NCBI GenBank assembly: GCA_947095585.1
Contig: OX352763.1
Location: 101,845,908 to 101,909,907, forward strand
Direction: 5' to 3'
From: Nephrocerus scutellatus
Lineage: Eukaryota; Arthropoda; Insecta; Diptera; Pipunculidae
DNA: 64,000 nt
Positions 1-10,255 of this stretch are shown piece by piece (the first letter of the stretch is position 1; each line of letters starts with the position of its first letter). Under the pieces are notes generated by a model. That model was not told the DNA's origin, ran no database searches, and saw only the letters and a program-made list of their open reading frames with translations. The position numbers were made by a program, and so were the translations under genes.

Positions 1-415
1 CCCCCCCGGGGCCCGGAGTCGTAAAAGGCCTCCTCATACAGATTTTTTAAAAAAATTAACCCGATTTCCTTAAAATTTTATATACATGTGTATCTCGATG
101 GACAACACTTTTTGTAGAAATTTTGGAGACCGGGTCGTAAGGCCTCATACAAAATTTTTTTTAAAATAACCAAATTTTCTTAAAATTGTATATACATGCG
201 TATCTCCGATAGACAAAACTTTTTATAACACTTTTGGAGTGAACGGGCCTGAGGCCCGAGGGGTGCCCATGTTATTAAACACATGTGTATCTACGATGGA
301 CAAAACTTTCTGCAAAATTTTTGGAGTGATCGGACTCTGAGACCTGAGTGGTGCCCATGTAAATTTTTTAAAAATTAGCCCGATTTCCTTCAAATTTTAA
401 ATACATATTAGCTGT
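1..415 (+). repeat. Internal tandem repeats of the Helentron-like family
   Basis: Three or more degenerate units follow one another. Each has a block like 'cccgatttccttaaaatttta', then 'acatgtgtatct(c)cgatgga', 'caaaactttttgtaaaattttggag' and a GC-rich 'gggcctgaggcccgag' block. The same units occur inside the complete copies at 16062-16532, 36968-37428 and 43473-44114. No terminal motif is seen here, so this is an internal piece running off the window edge. No coding potential. Confidence 0.65.
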
Positions 416-417
416 AT

Positions 418-547
418 TTTATTTGCCGAGGATTAAGGAATTACAACAACAATTGTACTATCTTATTCCTTTTTTGGAATAAGAAAGCCTGCTGTTTTGC
501 TGGTTTTGACATTCTAATTCATTCATTCTCATTCCTCGGCAAATAAA
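418..547. mobile_element. Small inverted-repeat element (MITE-like)
   Basis: TTTATTTGCCGAGGA at 418-432 is repeated as its reverse complement at 533-547, giving perfect 15-bp inverted ends around a 130-bp unit with no coding capacity. A second, smaller inverted repeat (ttattcc...ggaataa) lies inside near 463-483. The flanks show no clear target duplication, so the superfamily is unknown. It could instead be a stem-loop within a larger repeat. Confidence 0.4.
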
Positions 548-559
548 TGAAATTTACAT

Positions 560-715
560 GAATTTGCGATCAATTTTTAACCAACTTCCCAAAGCCTGAT
601 TTCAATGAAACTTTACACAAATGCATATCTCCGATGACAACGCTTTCTATTAAAATTTGGGGCCCTTCGGGTCTCGGGCTCGGGGGGCTCCCATACAAAT
701 ATTTTACAAAATCTT
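560..715 (+). repeat. Helentron-like family fragment
   Basis: This stretch matches the first ~150 bp of the complete copies at 16062 and 36968: 'gatcaatttttaacc', 'cgatttcaatgaaa', 'atatctccgatgacaac', then a GC-rich block and 'ctcccatacaaatattttacaaaat'. It sits directly left of the Ty3/gypsy body. The tail of the same family appears in opposite orientation directly right of it (4165-4255). Confidence 0.6.
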
Positions 716-878
716 ATAATGTTGTAAGTAATATACAAAAAAAGGCATTTTTCCTGTCTTGGTCCGGCACTGTTATCGCTTGCTTTTGTTGCAGTTCCAT
801 TTTGCATAATTTTTTCAACAAATATTTTTTGATCAGTTAACACACTAGTCATCCACTCCTGCTGTTTTCCTAGCAATT

Positions 879-1472
879 TTGCAAAAGTCAAATCCAAGCT
901 TGAACGAAGTGTTAAAAATCGCTGAAACCTTCGAATCAACGCAGAAGTCTGTTTTGGCTATTAAAGGTGACCATGAAATGCAAGTTCATCACGTGCAACC
1001 AATGGGAAAAAATTTTGATAAAAAATATTCAGGCTATAGAGGTCGATCGCATTCGCGAAAGAGAATGGATGATAAAAGAGGCAATGGTATCAGAGAAGGC
1101 AAGCGATCGTGTCCAGGTTGTGGGGTTCGACATAGTTATGTTCAATGCAATGAAAAGGGACTCAATTCATCTGTTTGTCGACTGCGCAGAGAAAAATCAA
1201 GCAGGCAGTACGAACGAATTGAGCAAATTCAAACGCTACGAATTGAAGAAGTACAAGCTTTAAGCAAAAAGAGTTTATTAAAAGTTACAGGACATCAAAG
1301 AAATTTTATGGTACAGTTGATGGTAAACGGTGTATTGCTAGATTTACAGCTGGATACAGGAGCGACGTGTTCGATGATTGGGTTGAGAGCATATAAAAAA
1401 TTGGGTGAGCTAAATTGTTCGGAATCCGCTACTGTTCTTCGGACATATGCAAACTATACAGTTTGCCTATAA
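879..1472 (+). pseudogene. Gag C-terminus and aspartic protease fragment
   Basis: 197 codons in one frame. A CX2CX3HX4C zinc knuckle lies at residues 78-90 (C78, C81, H85, C90), a spacing common in this Ty3/gypsy group. The retropepsin active site is DTGAT, with the catalytic Asp near residue 159. The frame ends in a frameshift near 1445; the protease continues in the next frame (ending ...GNILGMDWF) up to the downstream gene, with an in-frame stop near 1550. The upstream Gag is absent, so the apparent start codon is only the first Met in the remaining frame. Confidence 0.8.
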
Positions 1473-1567
1473 AAGGAATCGTCGATGTATTGGTTCAGTT
1501 TCAAAGTTATGAGCATAATCTAAATCTGCTAGTGATTGACACATATGAATGAGGAAATATTCTCGGC

Positions 1568-3736
1568 ATGGATTGGTTTGATGTTCTGGAATTAAAAGTG
1601 AGTTGTGCTGATCGTATTTTATATAGCGTTTTCAATAAGAATCTTGGTTGCTGTACTTCGTTTCACGCTAAGCTTAATGTGAAGCCAGATGCTACACCAA
1701 AATTTTTTAAACCACGGCCGATTCCCTTCGCTCAGAGAGATGCTGTAAAATCGGAAATAGAACATCTAGTAAATGCTGGTATACTAAGTTCCGTAGCTAC
1801 AAGTAATTGGGCAGCTCCAATTGTACCTGTAAAAAAACATTCAGGCGCTACGCGCATATGTGGCGATTTTAAAGTAACGGTTAACCCACAGTTGGAAGTC
1901 GATAGGTACCCGCTTCCAAGGGCAGAGGAGATTTTCCATAAGCTACAAGGTGGTGAGTTTTTCACAAAGATTGATCTAAGTGATGCATATTTTCAAATAC
2001 CTTTGGATGAGGATTCAAAAAAGTACTTGGTACAACCAAACACGCCATTTGGTTTGTACCGGTACGAGCGACTCCCGTTCGGAGTGGCAAGTGCTCAATG
2101 GATTTTTCAACGACTAATGGATCAAGTCATTAGTGGCATGGATCATTGTGCTGCCTATTTAGATGATTTCATTGTTACAGGTCGAAATACCGGTGAACAC
2201 GTTGAGACGGTTAAAGAGCTGTTAAACCGTTTGTCGTCATATGGCCTTCGGTGTAATATAAATAAATGTTCATTTGCCCAGCAGAATATTGAATATTTAG
2301 GTCATATGATATATTCAAGGGGGATTAAACAATCAGACACAAAAACTGAAGCAATAAATAAGATGAATGCGCCAACAGATCTTAAACAGTTACAGGCTTT
2401 CCTTGGAAAGGTAAATTATTATGGAAAATTTATTGATAACTTGTCTCAAATTGCAGCGCCACTGAATGATCGTAGGAAGCAGAATATCGTTTTTCATTGG
2501 TTTTTCAAACTGAAAGCTGCAGTTGTAGAAGCTACTCGCCTTGCGCATTTCACGGATAATTTGCCATTAATCCTAGCTACAGATGCGTCATCTCATGGAA
2601 TCGGGGCTGTGCTCCTACATCGCTATCAAGATGGATCTGAACGACCAATTGCTCATGCATCTAAAACATTAAACGCACAACAACTGAAGTATAGTCAGAT
2701 TGAAAAGGAAGCATTAGCCATAATTTTCAATCAATATGTTTATGGTCGAACGTTTGAGCTTGTGACAGATCACAAGCCGCTTTTATCAATATTTATTCCG
2801 AGTAAACAGCTCCCAACCATGACAGTTCACAGATTGCAGCGGTGGGAAATAATCCTCATGGGATATACATATACGATAAAGTATAAACCAACAAATCTTC
2901 ATGGAAATGCTGACGGATTATTACGATTACCATCAGGTCCTGATGTTGAATTCGATAAACAAGAAGAAAGCTGTTTTCAAACAATGGTAGAGCTTGATGA
3001 AGAAATTGCTAATTTTCCAGTCAAGGCTACAGCGTTAGCAAAGGAAACTGCTAAAGATCCAGTGCTCAGAAAGGTGTTTCAGATGTTAGAAACCGGGTGG
3101 CCTGAATCTGCCAAAGCTCTTAGTGAGGAGCTGATACCGTTTTTCTTCAGACGTCTTGCTATAGCTCAGCATAATGGAGTGCTAATGGAACAATCGAACG
3201 TGTCAAGGGTTTTTGTGCCAACCAAACTACGTAATAAAGTACTTGCAATGCTACATACAGGCCATTGGGGCATCGTGAGAGCCAAGCAGCTTGCTCGCCG
3301 TCACTGCTGGTGGCCGGGGATACACAAAGAGATTAGTGCCCTGATAAATAGTTGCACAACCTGTCTGCAAAATAGTTCGAGTCCTCGCCAGAAATTCACA
3401 AATTGGCCAACTCCATCGAAACCATGGGAAAGGGTACATGTTGATTTCGCTGGTCCTTTTCTAAAAAACATGTATTTAATCTGTGTGGACGCATACTCAA
3501 ATATTCCATATGTCGTCGAGATGTTAAACACATCAGCCGATGCTACGATTCGTGCTTTGGAAAACATTTTCGCTATCGAGGGTTTGCCAGAACTTTTGGT
3601 ATCTGATAATGGTCCCCAGTTTATAGCAGAGAAATTTCAACGCTTCTCTTTGGAAAAGGGCATTCAACATCTTAAATCTGCTTCTTTTTTATCCAGCATC
3701 AAACGGAGAAGCCGAAAGGATGGTCAGAACGTTTAA
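1568..3736 (+). pseudogene. Pol: reverse transcriptase, RNase H, integrase core
   Basis: A 722-codon open frame. Reverse transcriptase spans about residues 40-290 with the YLDD active site at 197-200. RNase H follows, with TDASS (Asp about 339) and the GAVL block. Integrase begins near residue 555 with an HxxxH/CxxC zinc-binding region and carries the first two catalytic acids in VHVDF (Asp about 626) and VSDNG (Asp about 680). The frame is lost near 3690-3715, just before the third catalytic acid, which is present in the shifted frame. The first Met is probably not a native start, because protease sequence leads straight into it. Confidence 0.87.
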
Positions 3737-4178
3737 AACAGCCATGAAAAAACTTAATCATGAAGGTAATAATAAACGTAAAGCTTTACTAAATTTTCTT
3801 GAGTCTTACAGGAGCTTACCAAATTCTACGGGGAAATCACCTGCAGAAATCTTACACGGTAGACAACTCCGCACATTGTTGTCGCAGCTAGCTCCGCGTG
3901 TCGTAAGACATTTGATGCCTTCGCAGAGAAGTTATTCCAGAGGACCTAAGTGGATACCGGCGAAGACGACTGCTTTAATCGGAACGCGAATGTTCGTTGT
4001 ACAAACTGATCGAGGTTTAACCAGAAGACATCAAAACCAGATTCGCAACGCAATTGGCTCCGCCGATTTTGAAGAAGCTAGCCGCTTGGCAACACTGTGT
4101 CAGGAGAAAGATGCTGCTGCCTCCTTACCAGTCTCATCACCTAAAGGGATTCTTAAATCACCAACGGCCGAAGTTTGA
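3720..4178 (+). pseudogene. Integrase C-terminal part in a shifted frame
   Basis: This 152-codon frame continues the integrase of the preceding frame. The NGEAER context that holds the catalytic Glu lies just upstream in the same frame (about 3702-3719). A helical segment follows (FLESYRSLPNSTGKSPAEILHG), typical of Ty3/gypsy integrases, then a basic C-terminal domain. The reading ends with a stop codon at the edge of the flanking repeat. It is not an independent gene. Confidence 0.8.
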
Positions 4179-4256
4179 ATAAAATCGGACTTTAGAAAGT
4201 GTGTTAAATATTGATCACAAGATTCTGCCCACCAGCCAGCCAGCCACGGGCACGCG
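4165..4256 (-). repeat. Tail of Helentron-like family, reverse orientation
   Basis: 'aaaatcggactttagaaagtgtgttaaatattgatcacaag' followed by 'ccagccagccagccacgggca' matches, in reverse orientation, the start of the complete copies at 16062 and 36968, including their GGCTGGCTGGCTGG microsatellite. It overlaps the last codons of the integrase frame, so the boundary between the retrotransposon and this repeat is unclear. Confidence 0.55.
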
Positions 4257-4259
4257 AAA

Positions 4260-4325
4260 CTCAGTGTACTCACTGTACTCAGTGTACTCAGTGTACTCAG
4301 TGTACTCAGTGACTCAGTGTACTGA
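4260..4325. repeat. 9-bp microsatellite (CAGTGTACT)n
   Basis: About six head-to-tail copies of CAGTGTACT, with a ragged first and last unit. The array lies immediately beside the Helentron-like tail. A related 9-mer array in opposite orientation is at 44655-44720. Confidence 0.85.
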
Positions 4326-4619
4326 ACCCATTCTTTGTAAGTACACTGCATTTAACATTTTGTTGAGAATGGGTGAACTACCCACCAGGTGAACTATTCG
4401 TTTTAGATTTTAAGCTTAGAGAACAACAGTGATGGGAACCCAAATAATAATGAATGTCTTGAAACGTGTTTTATTTTGAAAGTGCTCAGACTCCCTGGGT
4501 CAAGGGGTCACAATTTCACAAATTGCATATTTTTATGAATTTATTACAATTTTCAAATAGTAGCGTCCTGACATTTTGAATAACTGTTTGGTATTTAAAA
4601 AAACATTCCATCTGACTTT

Positions 4620-5409
4620 TGTAAAATTCAATCGACCATTGAGGATGTAGTAAAGATGGTATTCCCTAACAAGCAACTTCAAGAATCACGAATGGCTTCG
4701 AGAACGTTCAATTTTTGGTCCCAACAATGATGACGTTAACAAAATAAATGATCAAATACAATTAACAATTCCCGGTAAGCCGATAAAATACAAATCTGTT
4801 GACACAGTTGTAAATAAGGATCAAGCTGTCAATTATCCAATATGTAGAGTTTCTAAATTCATTGGAGCCGTCTGGATTGCCAGCACACATATTAACTCTA
4901 AAAGTGGGTTCGCCGATAATGTTCCTAAGGAATTTAGATCCACATAAGTTGTGCAACGGAACAAGACTTTCCGTTTAAAAACCTTTGCCAAATGTTATTG
5001 AAGCAAAAATTATTGGCGGTAAAGGTGAACATGTGTTGATTCCGCGTATCCCAATGTTTCCTACCGAGTTGCCTTTCGATTTCAAACGACTGCAGTTTCC
5101 AGTCCGCCTTACTTTCGCGATTACAATCAACAAAACCCAAGGACAATTACTAAGCGTTGCTGCCTGAAGTTTGCAATATCCATGTTTTTCACATTGGCAA
5201 CTGTACGTTGCTTCTTGCTCTAGGGTAGGAACGCCAACAAAATTGTTCATTTTTTCACCAAATGGAAAAACCAAAAATATTATTTATCCACACGCACTAC
5301 AATGAGATGAAAGTCAAATAAAATGATTTTTGCTAATAAGCAATTTTGTTAAAATAACAAACATATACGTATTTTATTTAGCCGGGCAACGCCGGGTGTT
5401 TTAGCTAGT
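4620..5409 (+). mobile_element. Helitron, 3' portion with canonical terminus
   Basis: The segment carries the C-terminal third of a Helitron PIF1-like helicase and ends in a Helitron-type 3' terminus. GC-rich 'gccgggcaacgccgggt' (5381-5397), a slightly mispaired hairpin whose expected stem is ACCCGGC/GCCGGGT, is followed 7 bp later by CTAGT at 5405-5409, which fits the CTRRT rule. The next base is T, as expected for insertion between A and T. The 5' part, with the Rep/HUH domain and the TC end, is not visible, so this is a 5'-truncated copy. Confidence 0.8.
4625..5290 (+). pseudogene. PIF1-like helicase C-terminus (Helitron)
   Basis: Read over several frames this is the end of a Helitron-encoded SF1B DNA helicase, which unwinds DNA during rolling-circle transposition. 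Landmarks are a block ending in NDDVNKINDQI (about 4690-4760), 'GKPIKYKSVDTV' (about 4770-4805), a frame at 4985-5167 with IGGKGEHVLIPRIPM and LTFAITINKTQGQ (the conserved helicase motif TINKSQGQ), and a last piece in another frame matching 'GQLYVA.SRVGTPNNLF'. At least three frameshifts or stops break it. It is too degraded to act, and host PIF1 is less likely because the Helitron 3' end follows directly. Confidence 0.8.
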
Positions 5410-6180
5410 TTATCATAAATGAATATCAAATAATTAAAAAGTAAATAAAATAAATGAATATTTCAGTACTGAAATTGTTAGAAAATGAATTCAGATGACC
5501 AATTTTTAGTGAGTTTTTTGAATTTATGCAACGGCGAAGAGGATTCGGACAATGAATTTAAAGAGGAGGAATATGCAGCTTTAGTTTTATTGCTTTGCGG
5601 TCTGACACAATTGCTATTCACACTTTAATTGGCTAAATAGGCATAGTAAAAAAATAGCAGCTTTCTCTTGTGTCAAGTATGTGTATCATATACAAAAAAG
5701 AGTGCGTGTAACTTTTACGCGCGGTTGAAGTGGACCTTTTTTGACGTTGTCGCCGATATTACGATTAAAGATGGGATGAGATGACGATTAGAAATGGCTT
5801 AGTTCCAAAATGTCCATAGGAACAAGTCTTATAGTCGCATCTAAGTCCTATATTCTGATTTTCATACGAATCACTTGTGACAGTGTAACCAATGTGTACA
5901 ACAGAGTAATAACAATGTAACGCTTGAAAATTGTAGCCTCCTCCGTAAGAGTTTCACTTCAAAAAATCATTTTAAAAATCATATATTCAACAAGAGTCTG
6001 AAAATAAACTTTTAAAGCAAAAAAAAAATTAAAACTACTGGCATTCGAACCCGCACCTTTGTCTCAGTAGTAAGATGCGAGTAGCAACAAACTGTGCTGA
6101 ATTACTTCCGCAACACCAACGATTTATATTTGATCACATTGAAAGCGTTTGTGAAGCTTACCTTATGTACCCATACATAC
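5410..6180. other. AT-rich interval without a recognisable gene
   Basis: No convincing coding region. A short frame at about 5487-5628 (rich in Glu and Asp) has no recognisable family. At 5685-5740 'gtgcgtgtaacttttacgcg' recurs at 11012-11035, and at 5795-5885 a degenerate copy of the 119-bp tandem unit of 16800-17105 is present ('gaacaagtcttatagtc'). Confidence 0.5.
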
Positions 6181-6440
6181 AAATGTAAAAAAACAACGTT
6201 TTTTGGGTACAAACTTTTATGTACATACACCACACAGTCTTTTATTATTTGGTAATAATCGCCAAAATATCTGTTTTGGAGGTCGGGACTATTTCAAAGT
6301 ATTTTCATTTTTCCACACATCACATGCGCCTACACACGAAATGCGACACTAGTCATACGCGGAATATACAAAAATTCTATTTTGGACATAGACACTCACA
6401 AAATTTGAGTTCTCTTGGTCGTGTGGATGGTGGTTAAAAA
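6180..6440. repeat. Dispersed repeat shared with 54430-54620 and 31700-31790
   Basis: 'gggtacaaacttttatgtacatac' and 'cacacagtcttttattatttggtaataat' recur at 54460-54520 in the same orientation. The right end, 'gttctcttggtcgtgtgga', recurs at 31757-31780. No ends or target duplications are seen, so the class is unknown. Confidence 0.5.
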
Positions 6441-6529
6441 GGACCCCAAATTAGTCGAAAATACAGACAAGTTAAATAAAACAACAAGCAAATACAAAGT
6501 CTTCCTTCCATTCCATGGATTTATGTGTT

Positions 6530-6675
6530 TTTCTGGTGACAATACTTTCTGTTAAAATTTTGGGCCACTCGGCCTCAGGGCCCATATATAAATATTTTAA
6601 AAATTGACCCGATTTTCTTCAAATTTTAAACACATGTGTATTTTCGATGGACAAAACGTTTTGTAAAATTTTCGG
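6530..6675 (+). repeat. Helentron-like family fragment
   Basis: Internal unit of the family found at 16062-16532: 'gacaatactttctgttaaaattttgg', a GC-rich block, 'cccgattttcttcaaatttt', 'acacatgtgtattttcgatggacaaaacgttttg'. Both ends are missing. Confidence 0.6.
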
Positions 6676-6944
6676 AACATTTAAAAAAAAGTGAGAACAA
6701 AGGTCTGTCAGCCGTTCTAAAGTGATGGCTTATCGACGAACAGTATTTAAAAAAAGGTGATCACTTTTTGTCAACAACTTGCTCATACACCGTATAAAAT
6801 TCTCCTGAGTGCGAAAAACGTCACCGGCTAGACGCAACGCCTTTTACCCCCCCCACAAACAACATGTGATGGATTGATTTGTTTCTTGTTGTCTTGAATG
6901 ATGCTGGTGTCTTTTGTTTGTTTTGAGTCAAGTTTTTTAGCTTC

Positions 6945-7100
6945 CTCATTTTGAGACGCAATTAAGGGATGCGTACAACCTTTCATCTATGAGCTGACGG
7001 ACCACCGATTGCTGGATTTAAAAGCGAATCTTTGTACTCCGATTTGCTGAAAAAAAATATGGGAATTTTATAGAAAGCAATGAAAACTATTCTTATGTTT
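6945..7100. repeat. Dispersed repeat shared with 11470-11620
   Basis: 'gggatgcgtacaacctttca...atgagctga.ggaccaccga' and 'tttgctgaaaa...atatgggaatttta' are repeated at 11490-11600 in the same orientation and spacing. Function and class are unknown. Confidence 0.5.
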
Positions 7101-7604
7101 TCATTTTATGACTACACAAGCCGATTTTAATTTCCCGCTAAACATATCTATTTCTGGAATATTATTTATTTTTATTGAAGACTAATAGAAACAATGGAAA
7201 AGCAGTGCATATTACAGATATTAAAGCATTGCATGGCAGTGCCTGTGTAGATAATGTACCTACATAACGTTAAAAATGGAATTTCAGCGCGCAACTCCAG
7301 AAGCGAATTTTTTTTATATGTATCTAGGTGCACAGGGTTGTGCTGTTTGAAAATTATTTATTTTTTATTTTTTTAAATTCTCAGTTTTTCTAATATTTTT
7401 TTTTTTTTTAGAATTTGATAATTACTAAAAGAAAATTTGGTTATAGATTGCTGCAGTAAATATACATTTATACGATGCGACGCAGAAATTAGTATTCATG
7501 TGTAGATACAAACTGGAACGCAACAGATGCCAAATGAAAATATAACTACAAATAAACAAAAGCAAGTTAGTTTGCGTGTAGTCTGAAATGTTTTATGGAA
7601 CACA

Positions 7605-9074
7605 CAAAACCTTCTCTATAGAAAGCCCAACTCAATGCATACTAATGCTGTAAACCAATCCAAAACGCGTCTGTATTTTGGAATGTGAATCAAAACCTTC
7701 TCTATAGAAAGCCCAACTGTTCCGATCGTACACAGATCCATGCTTAGATTGAGACAAAACCTTCTCTATAGAAAGCCCAACTGTTCCGATCGTACACAGA
7801 TACATGCTTAGATTGAGACCAAACGTATTTGTATTAGTAATCAACTAAAGAGCAAAATCCATATAAAAATTTTCTGTTTCCCACTACCACATCTTACGTT
7901 TCTCGCTCTTTGCGACTACTTATTTTTTGAACACTGTATTCACATCCCACAAACACACATGCGTTTGGTCTTGGTTTACAGCATTAGTATGCGTAGAGTT
8001 GGGCTTTCTATAGAGAAGGTTTTGTTCACATCCCACAAACACACATGCGTTTGGTCTTGGTTTACAGCATTAGTATGCGTAGAGTTGGGCTTTCTATAGA
8101 GAAGGTTTTGGATTGAGACCAAACGTATTTGTATTTGTAATCAACTAAAGAGCAAAATCCATATAAAAATTTTCTGTTTCCCACTACCACATCTTACGTT
8201 TCTCGCTCTTTGCGACTACTTATTTTTTGTACACTGATTGATTCACATCAAAACCTTCTCTATAGAAAGTCCAACTCAATGCATACTAATGCTGTAAACC
8301 AAGACCAAACGCATGTGTGTTTGTGGGATGTGAACAAAACCTTCTCTATAGAAAGCCCAACTCTACGCATACTAATGCTGTAAACCAAGACCAAACGCAT
8401 GTGTGTTTGTGGGATGTGAATCAAAACCTTCTCTATAGAAAGCCCAACTGTTCCGATCGTACACAGATACATGCTTAGATTGAGACCAAACGTATTTGTA
8501 TTAGTAATCAACTAAAGAGTAAAATCCATATAAAATTTTTCTGTTTCCCACTAACACATCTTACGTTTCTCGCTCTTTGTGACTACTTATTTTTTGTACA
8601 CTGTCTTCACATCCCACAAACACACATGCGTTTGGTCTTGGTTTACAGCATTAGTATGCGTAGAGTTGGGCTTTCTATAGAGAAGGTTTTGATGTGAATA
8701 CAGTGTTCAAAAAATAAGTAGTCGCAAAGAGCGAGAAACGTAAGATGTGGTAGTGGGAAACAGAAAATTTTTATATGGATTTTGCTCTTTAGTTGATTAC
8801 TAATACAAATACGTTTGGTCTAAATCTAAGCATGGATCTGTGTACGATCGGAACAGTTGGGCTTTCTATAGAGAAGGTTTTGATGTGAATACAGTGTACA
8901 AAAAATAAGTAATAGCAAAGAGCGAGAAACGTAAGATGTGGTAGTGGGAAACAGAAAATTTTTATATGGATTTTGCTCTTTAGTTGATTACTAATACAAA
9001 TACGTTTTGGATGAAACCTAAGCATATATCGGTGTACGATCGGAACAGTCGAGCTTTCTATAGAGAAGGTTTTG
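7605..9074. mobile_element. Nested cluster of one 270-bp MITE
   Basis: The 28-bp terminal repeat beginning CAAAACCTTCTC occurs six times (starts 7605, 7691, 7755, 8249, 8335, 8422) and its reverse complement five times (ends 8024, 8110, 8691, 8882, 9074). The whole block is bounded by the perfect 8-bp duplication GGAACACA (7597-7604 and 9075-9082). Inside, ATGTGAAT flanks 7691-8882 (7683-7690, 8883-8890), GATTGAGA flanks 7755-8110 (7747-7754, 8111-8118), and ATGTGAAT flanks the complete copy 8422-8691. These target sites are internal sequences of the element itself. Eight-bp duplications fit hAT, P or Merlin elements; the family is unidentified. It is non-coding. Confidence 0.88.
8422..8691 (+). 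mobile_element. Complete 270-bp MITE copy inside the cluster
   Basis: Full unit with both 28-bp inverted ends and the 8-bp duplication ATGTGAAT at 8414-8421 and 8692-8699. It differs from the solitary copy at 31426-31696 at only about seven positions by eye, so the family moved recently. Confidence 0.88.
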
Positions 9075-9289
9075 GGAACACAGCAATTTTTAAAACTATA
9101 TCTTTTTGCATTTGTTGGATAAAGTTTAGATTTCTCTCTCGCCGTTTAAGTTTAACGTTCCATTTACAAACCCGAGGTACGTTACAATTTTGTGTTCGTT
9201 TCATTTGCAAAGTTTTTTAATTGACACTGAAAATGAGAGCAAAACTAAGTACTAAGAAGATCCAACATTGGTCCCGCAATTAAAATATT

Positions 9290-9625
9290 GGAACACGAAT
9301 TTGAAGCAGTGCATTGCTTTAACTATCTCGGGTCAACTGTAGCAGACGATAACAGCATGGGCAAGGTTGCTTAAAGCCAACAAAACCTACTTTAGTCTGT
9401 CAAGACTTTTCAAATCCAGGAATTTAACCATAACGTCCAAGTTGTCGGTGTATAAGAAAATGACCATACGAGTAAGTGCTTACGATATCGACATCGTAAA
9501 GAAAATTAATCTCGTGAGGCTCTCGTGGGCAGGATACCTAGCTCACATAAGCGAATAGGTTCCTGCTCGAAATGTCCTTTATGGTAGTATTATGGGACAT
9601 CGAGTGTCGAGTGTCGGTAGAGTTG
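9290..9625 (+). mobile_element. LINE-B (RTE-like) 3' fragment
   Basis: Fragments of the reverse-transcriptase C-terminus in broken frames: 'CFNYLGSTVAD', then a segment like KTYFSLSRLFKSRNLTITSKLSVYKKM, then 'IVKKINLVRLSWAGYLAHIS', the signature tail of this family (RWAGHLARM in better copies). No intact frame. Relatives are at 30240-31417, 51190-51780 and 55060-55410. Confidence 0.65.
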
Positions 9626-10040
9626 GGGATTGAGCCCCACGCTTGCCTAGCTTGCGCCATTAAGCATACTCTTGAGAATAAGTACTATTTTGCAGTCCTC
9701 CCTTGGGAGTAAACCATTTCTTAATGTATCGCTTCAAGTCCTGCAACATAACTGTTAGATATTATGCTGCAGATGGACCCCACGACCCAGTATTATGGGA
9801 CAGAAGTCGTGTGGAGATGAGGGATTGAGCCCCGCGTTTACCTAGATTTCGCCTTAAAGCATACTCCTTATTTCGTATCATTTAGGAATCCATATTTTTA
9901 TATTCAGTGTTTAGGTCCTGCAACATACCAGATAAGAACACATGCTACAGATTGACCACCACGGGTGAGTATTATGGGACAGTGAGGTCGGCCTACTCTG
10001 GAAGGAAGGCGTGAATTAAGACGATCAGAATTTAGGAATT
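9585..10040. repeat. Tandem repeat, about 180-200 bp unit
   Basis: 'gtattatgggaca' recurs at about 9586, 9790 and 9969. It is followed by 'gggattgagccccgcg', 'cattaagcatactc' and 'gtcctgcaacata' blocks in matching order. A single related copy is at 63840-63960. The sequence overlaps the LINE-B tail at its left edge. Confidence 0.6.
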
Positions 10041-10048
10041 CCAAAATG

Positions 10049-10255
10049 TGTGGGCGCTGTGGCTCAGCGGATAAGTGCATGGAATTTCGTGATTTGAATC
10101 CCAGTAACACCTAAAGTATTTTTCACGTTCCCACCTCTCGAGAATGTCTGACAAACGTTCGAGAGTAATAACTTCGCAATTCGCCGTTCGGTTACGGCAT
10201 TATATTTTAGGTCCCAGCTAATATTTTGACAACAGAAATGCAGGTATCGCATTTT
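10049..10255 (+). mobile_element. tRNA-derived SINE, 3'-truncated
   Basis: Starts with the family head 'tgggcgctgtggctcagcgga' (A box TGGCTCAGCGG) and has a B box close to GATTTGAATCC near 10093-10103. The body blocks 'tgtctgacaaacgttcgagagtaataact' and 'ttcgccgttcgg' follow. The 3' part and the ATT tail are lost. Confidence 0.8.

Larger units (their letters stand above)
870..4185 (+). mobile_element. Ty3/gypsy LTR-retrotransposon internal region (decayed)
   Basis: Order of domains is Gag zinc knuckle, aspartic protease, reverse transcriptase, RNase H, zinc-binding integrase, as in Ty3/gypsy elements of the 'K02A2.6-like' type that insect annotations often name. There is no envelope gene. 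I see no LTR pair, primer-binding site or polypurine tract, so only the internal region is supported. The reading frame is broken by a shift near 1445, a stop near 1550 and a shift near 3690-3715, so the copy cannot be autonomous. Helentron-like repeat pieces flank both sides in opposite orientations. Confidence 0.88.

Noticed and set aside
879..4178. Endogenous errantivirus with envelope
   Set aside because: No envelope frame follows integrase; the sequence passes straight into a dispersed repeat.
4985..5167. Host PIF1 helicase gene
   Set aside because: Only a broken C-terminal piece is present and a Helitron 3' terminus follows within 250 bp.
5487..5628. Acidic short frame as a transposase start (piggyBac-like)
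   Set aside because: About 45 codons only, with no downstream DDE sequence or inverted ends.
7632..9220. Frames of 70-78 codons in the MITE cluster
   Set aside because: The same frame appears in each copy of a non-coding 270-bp repeat; no protein family.
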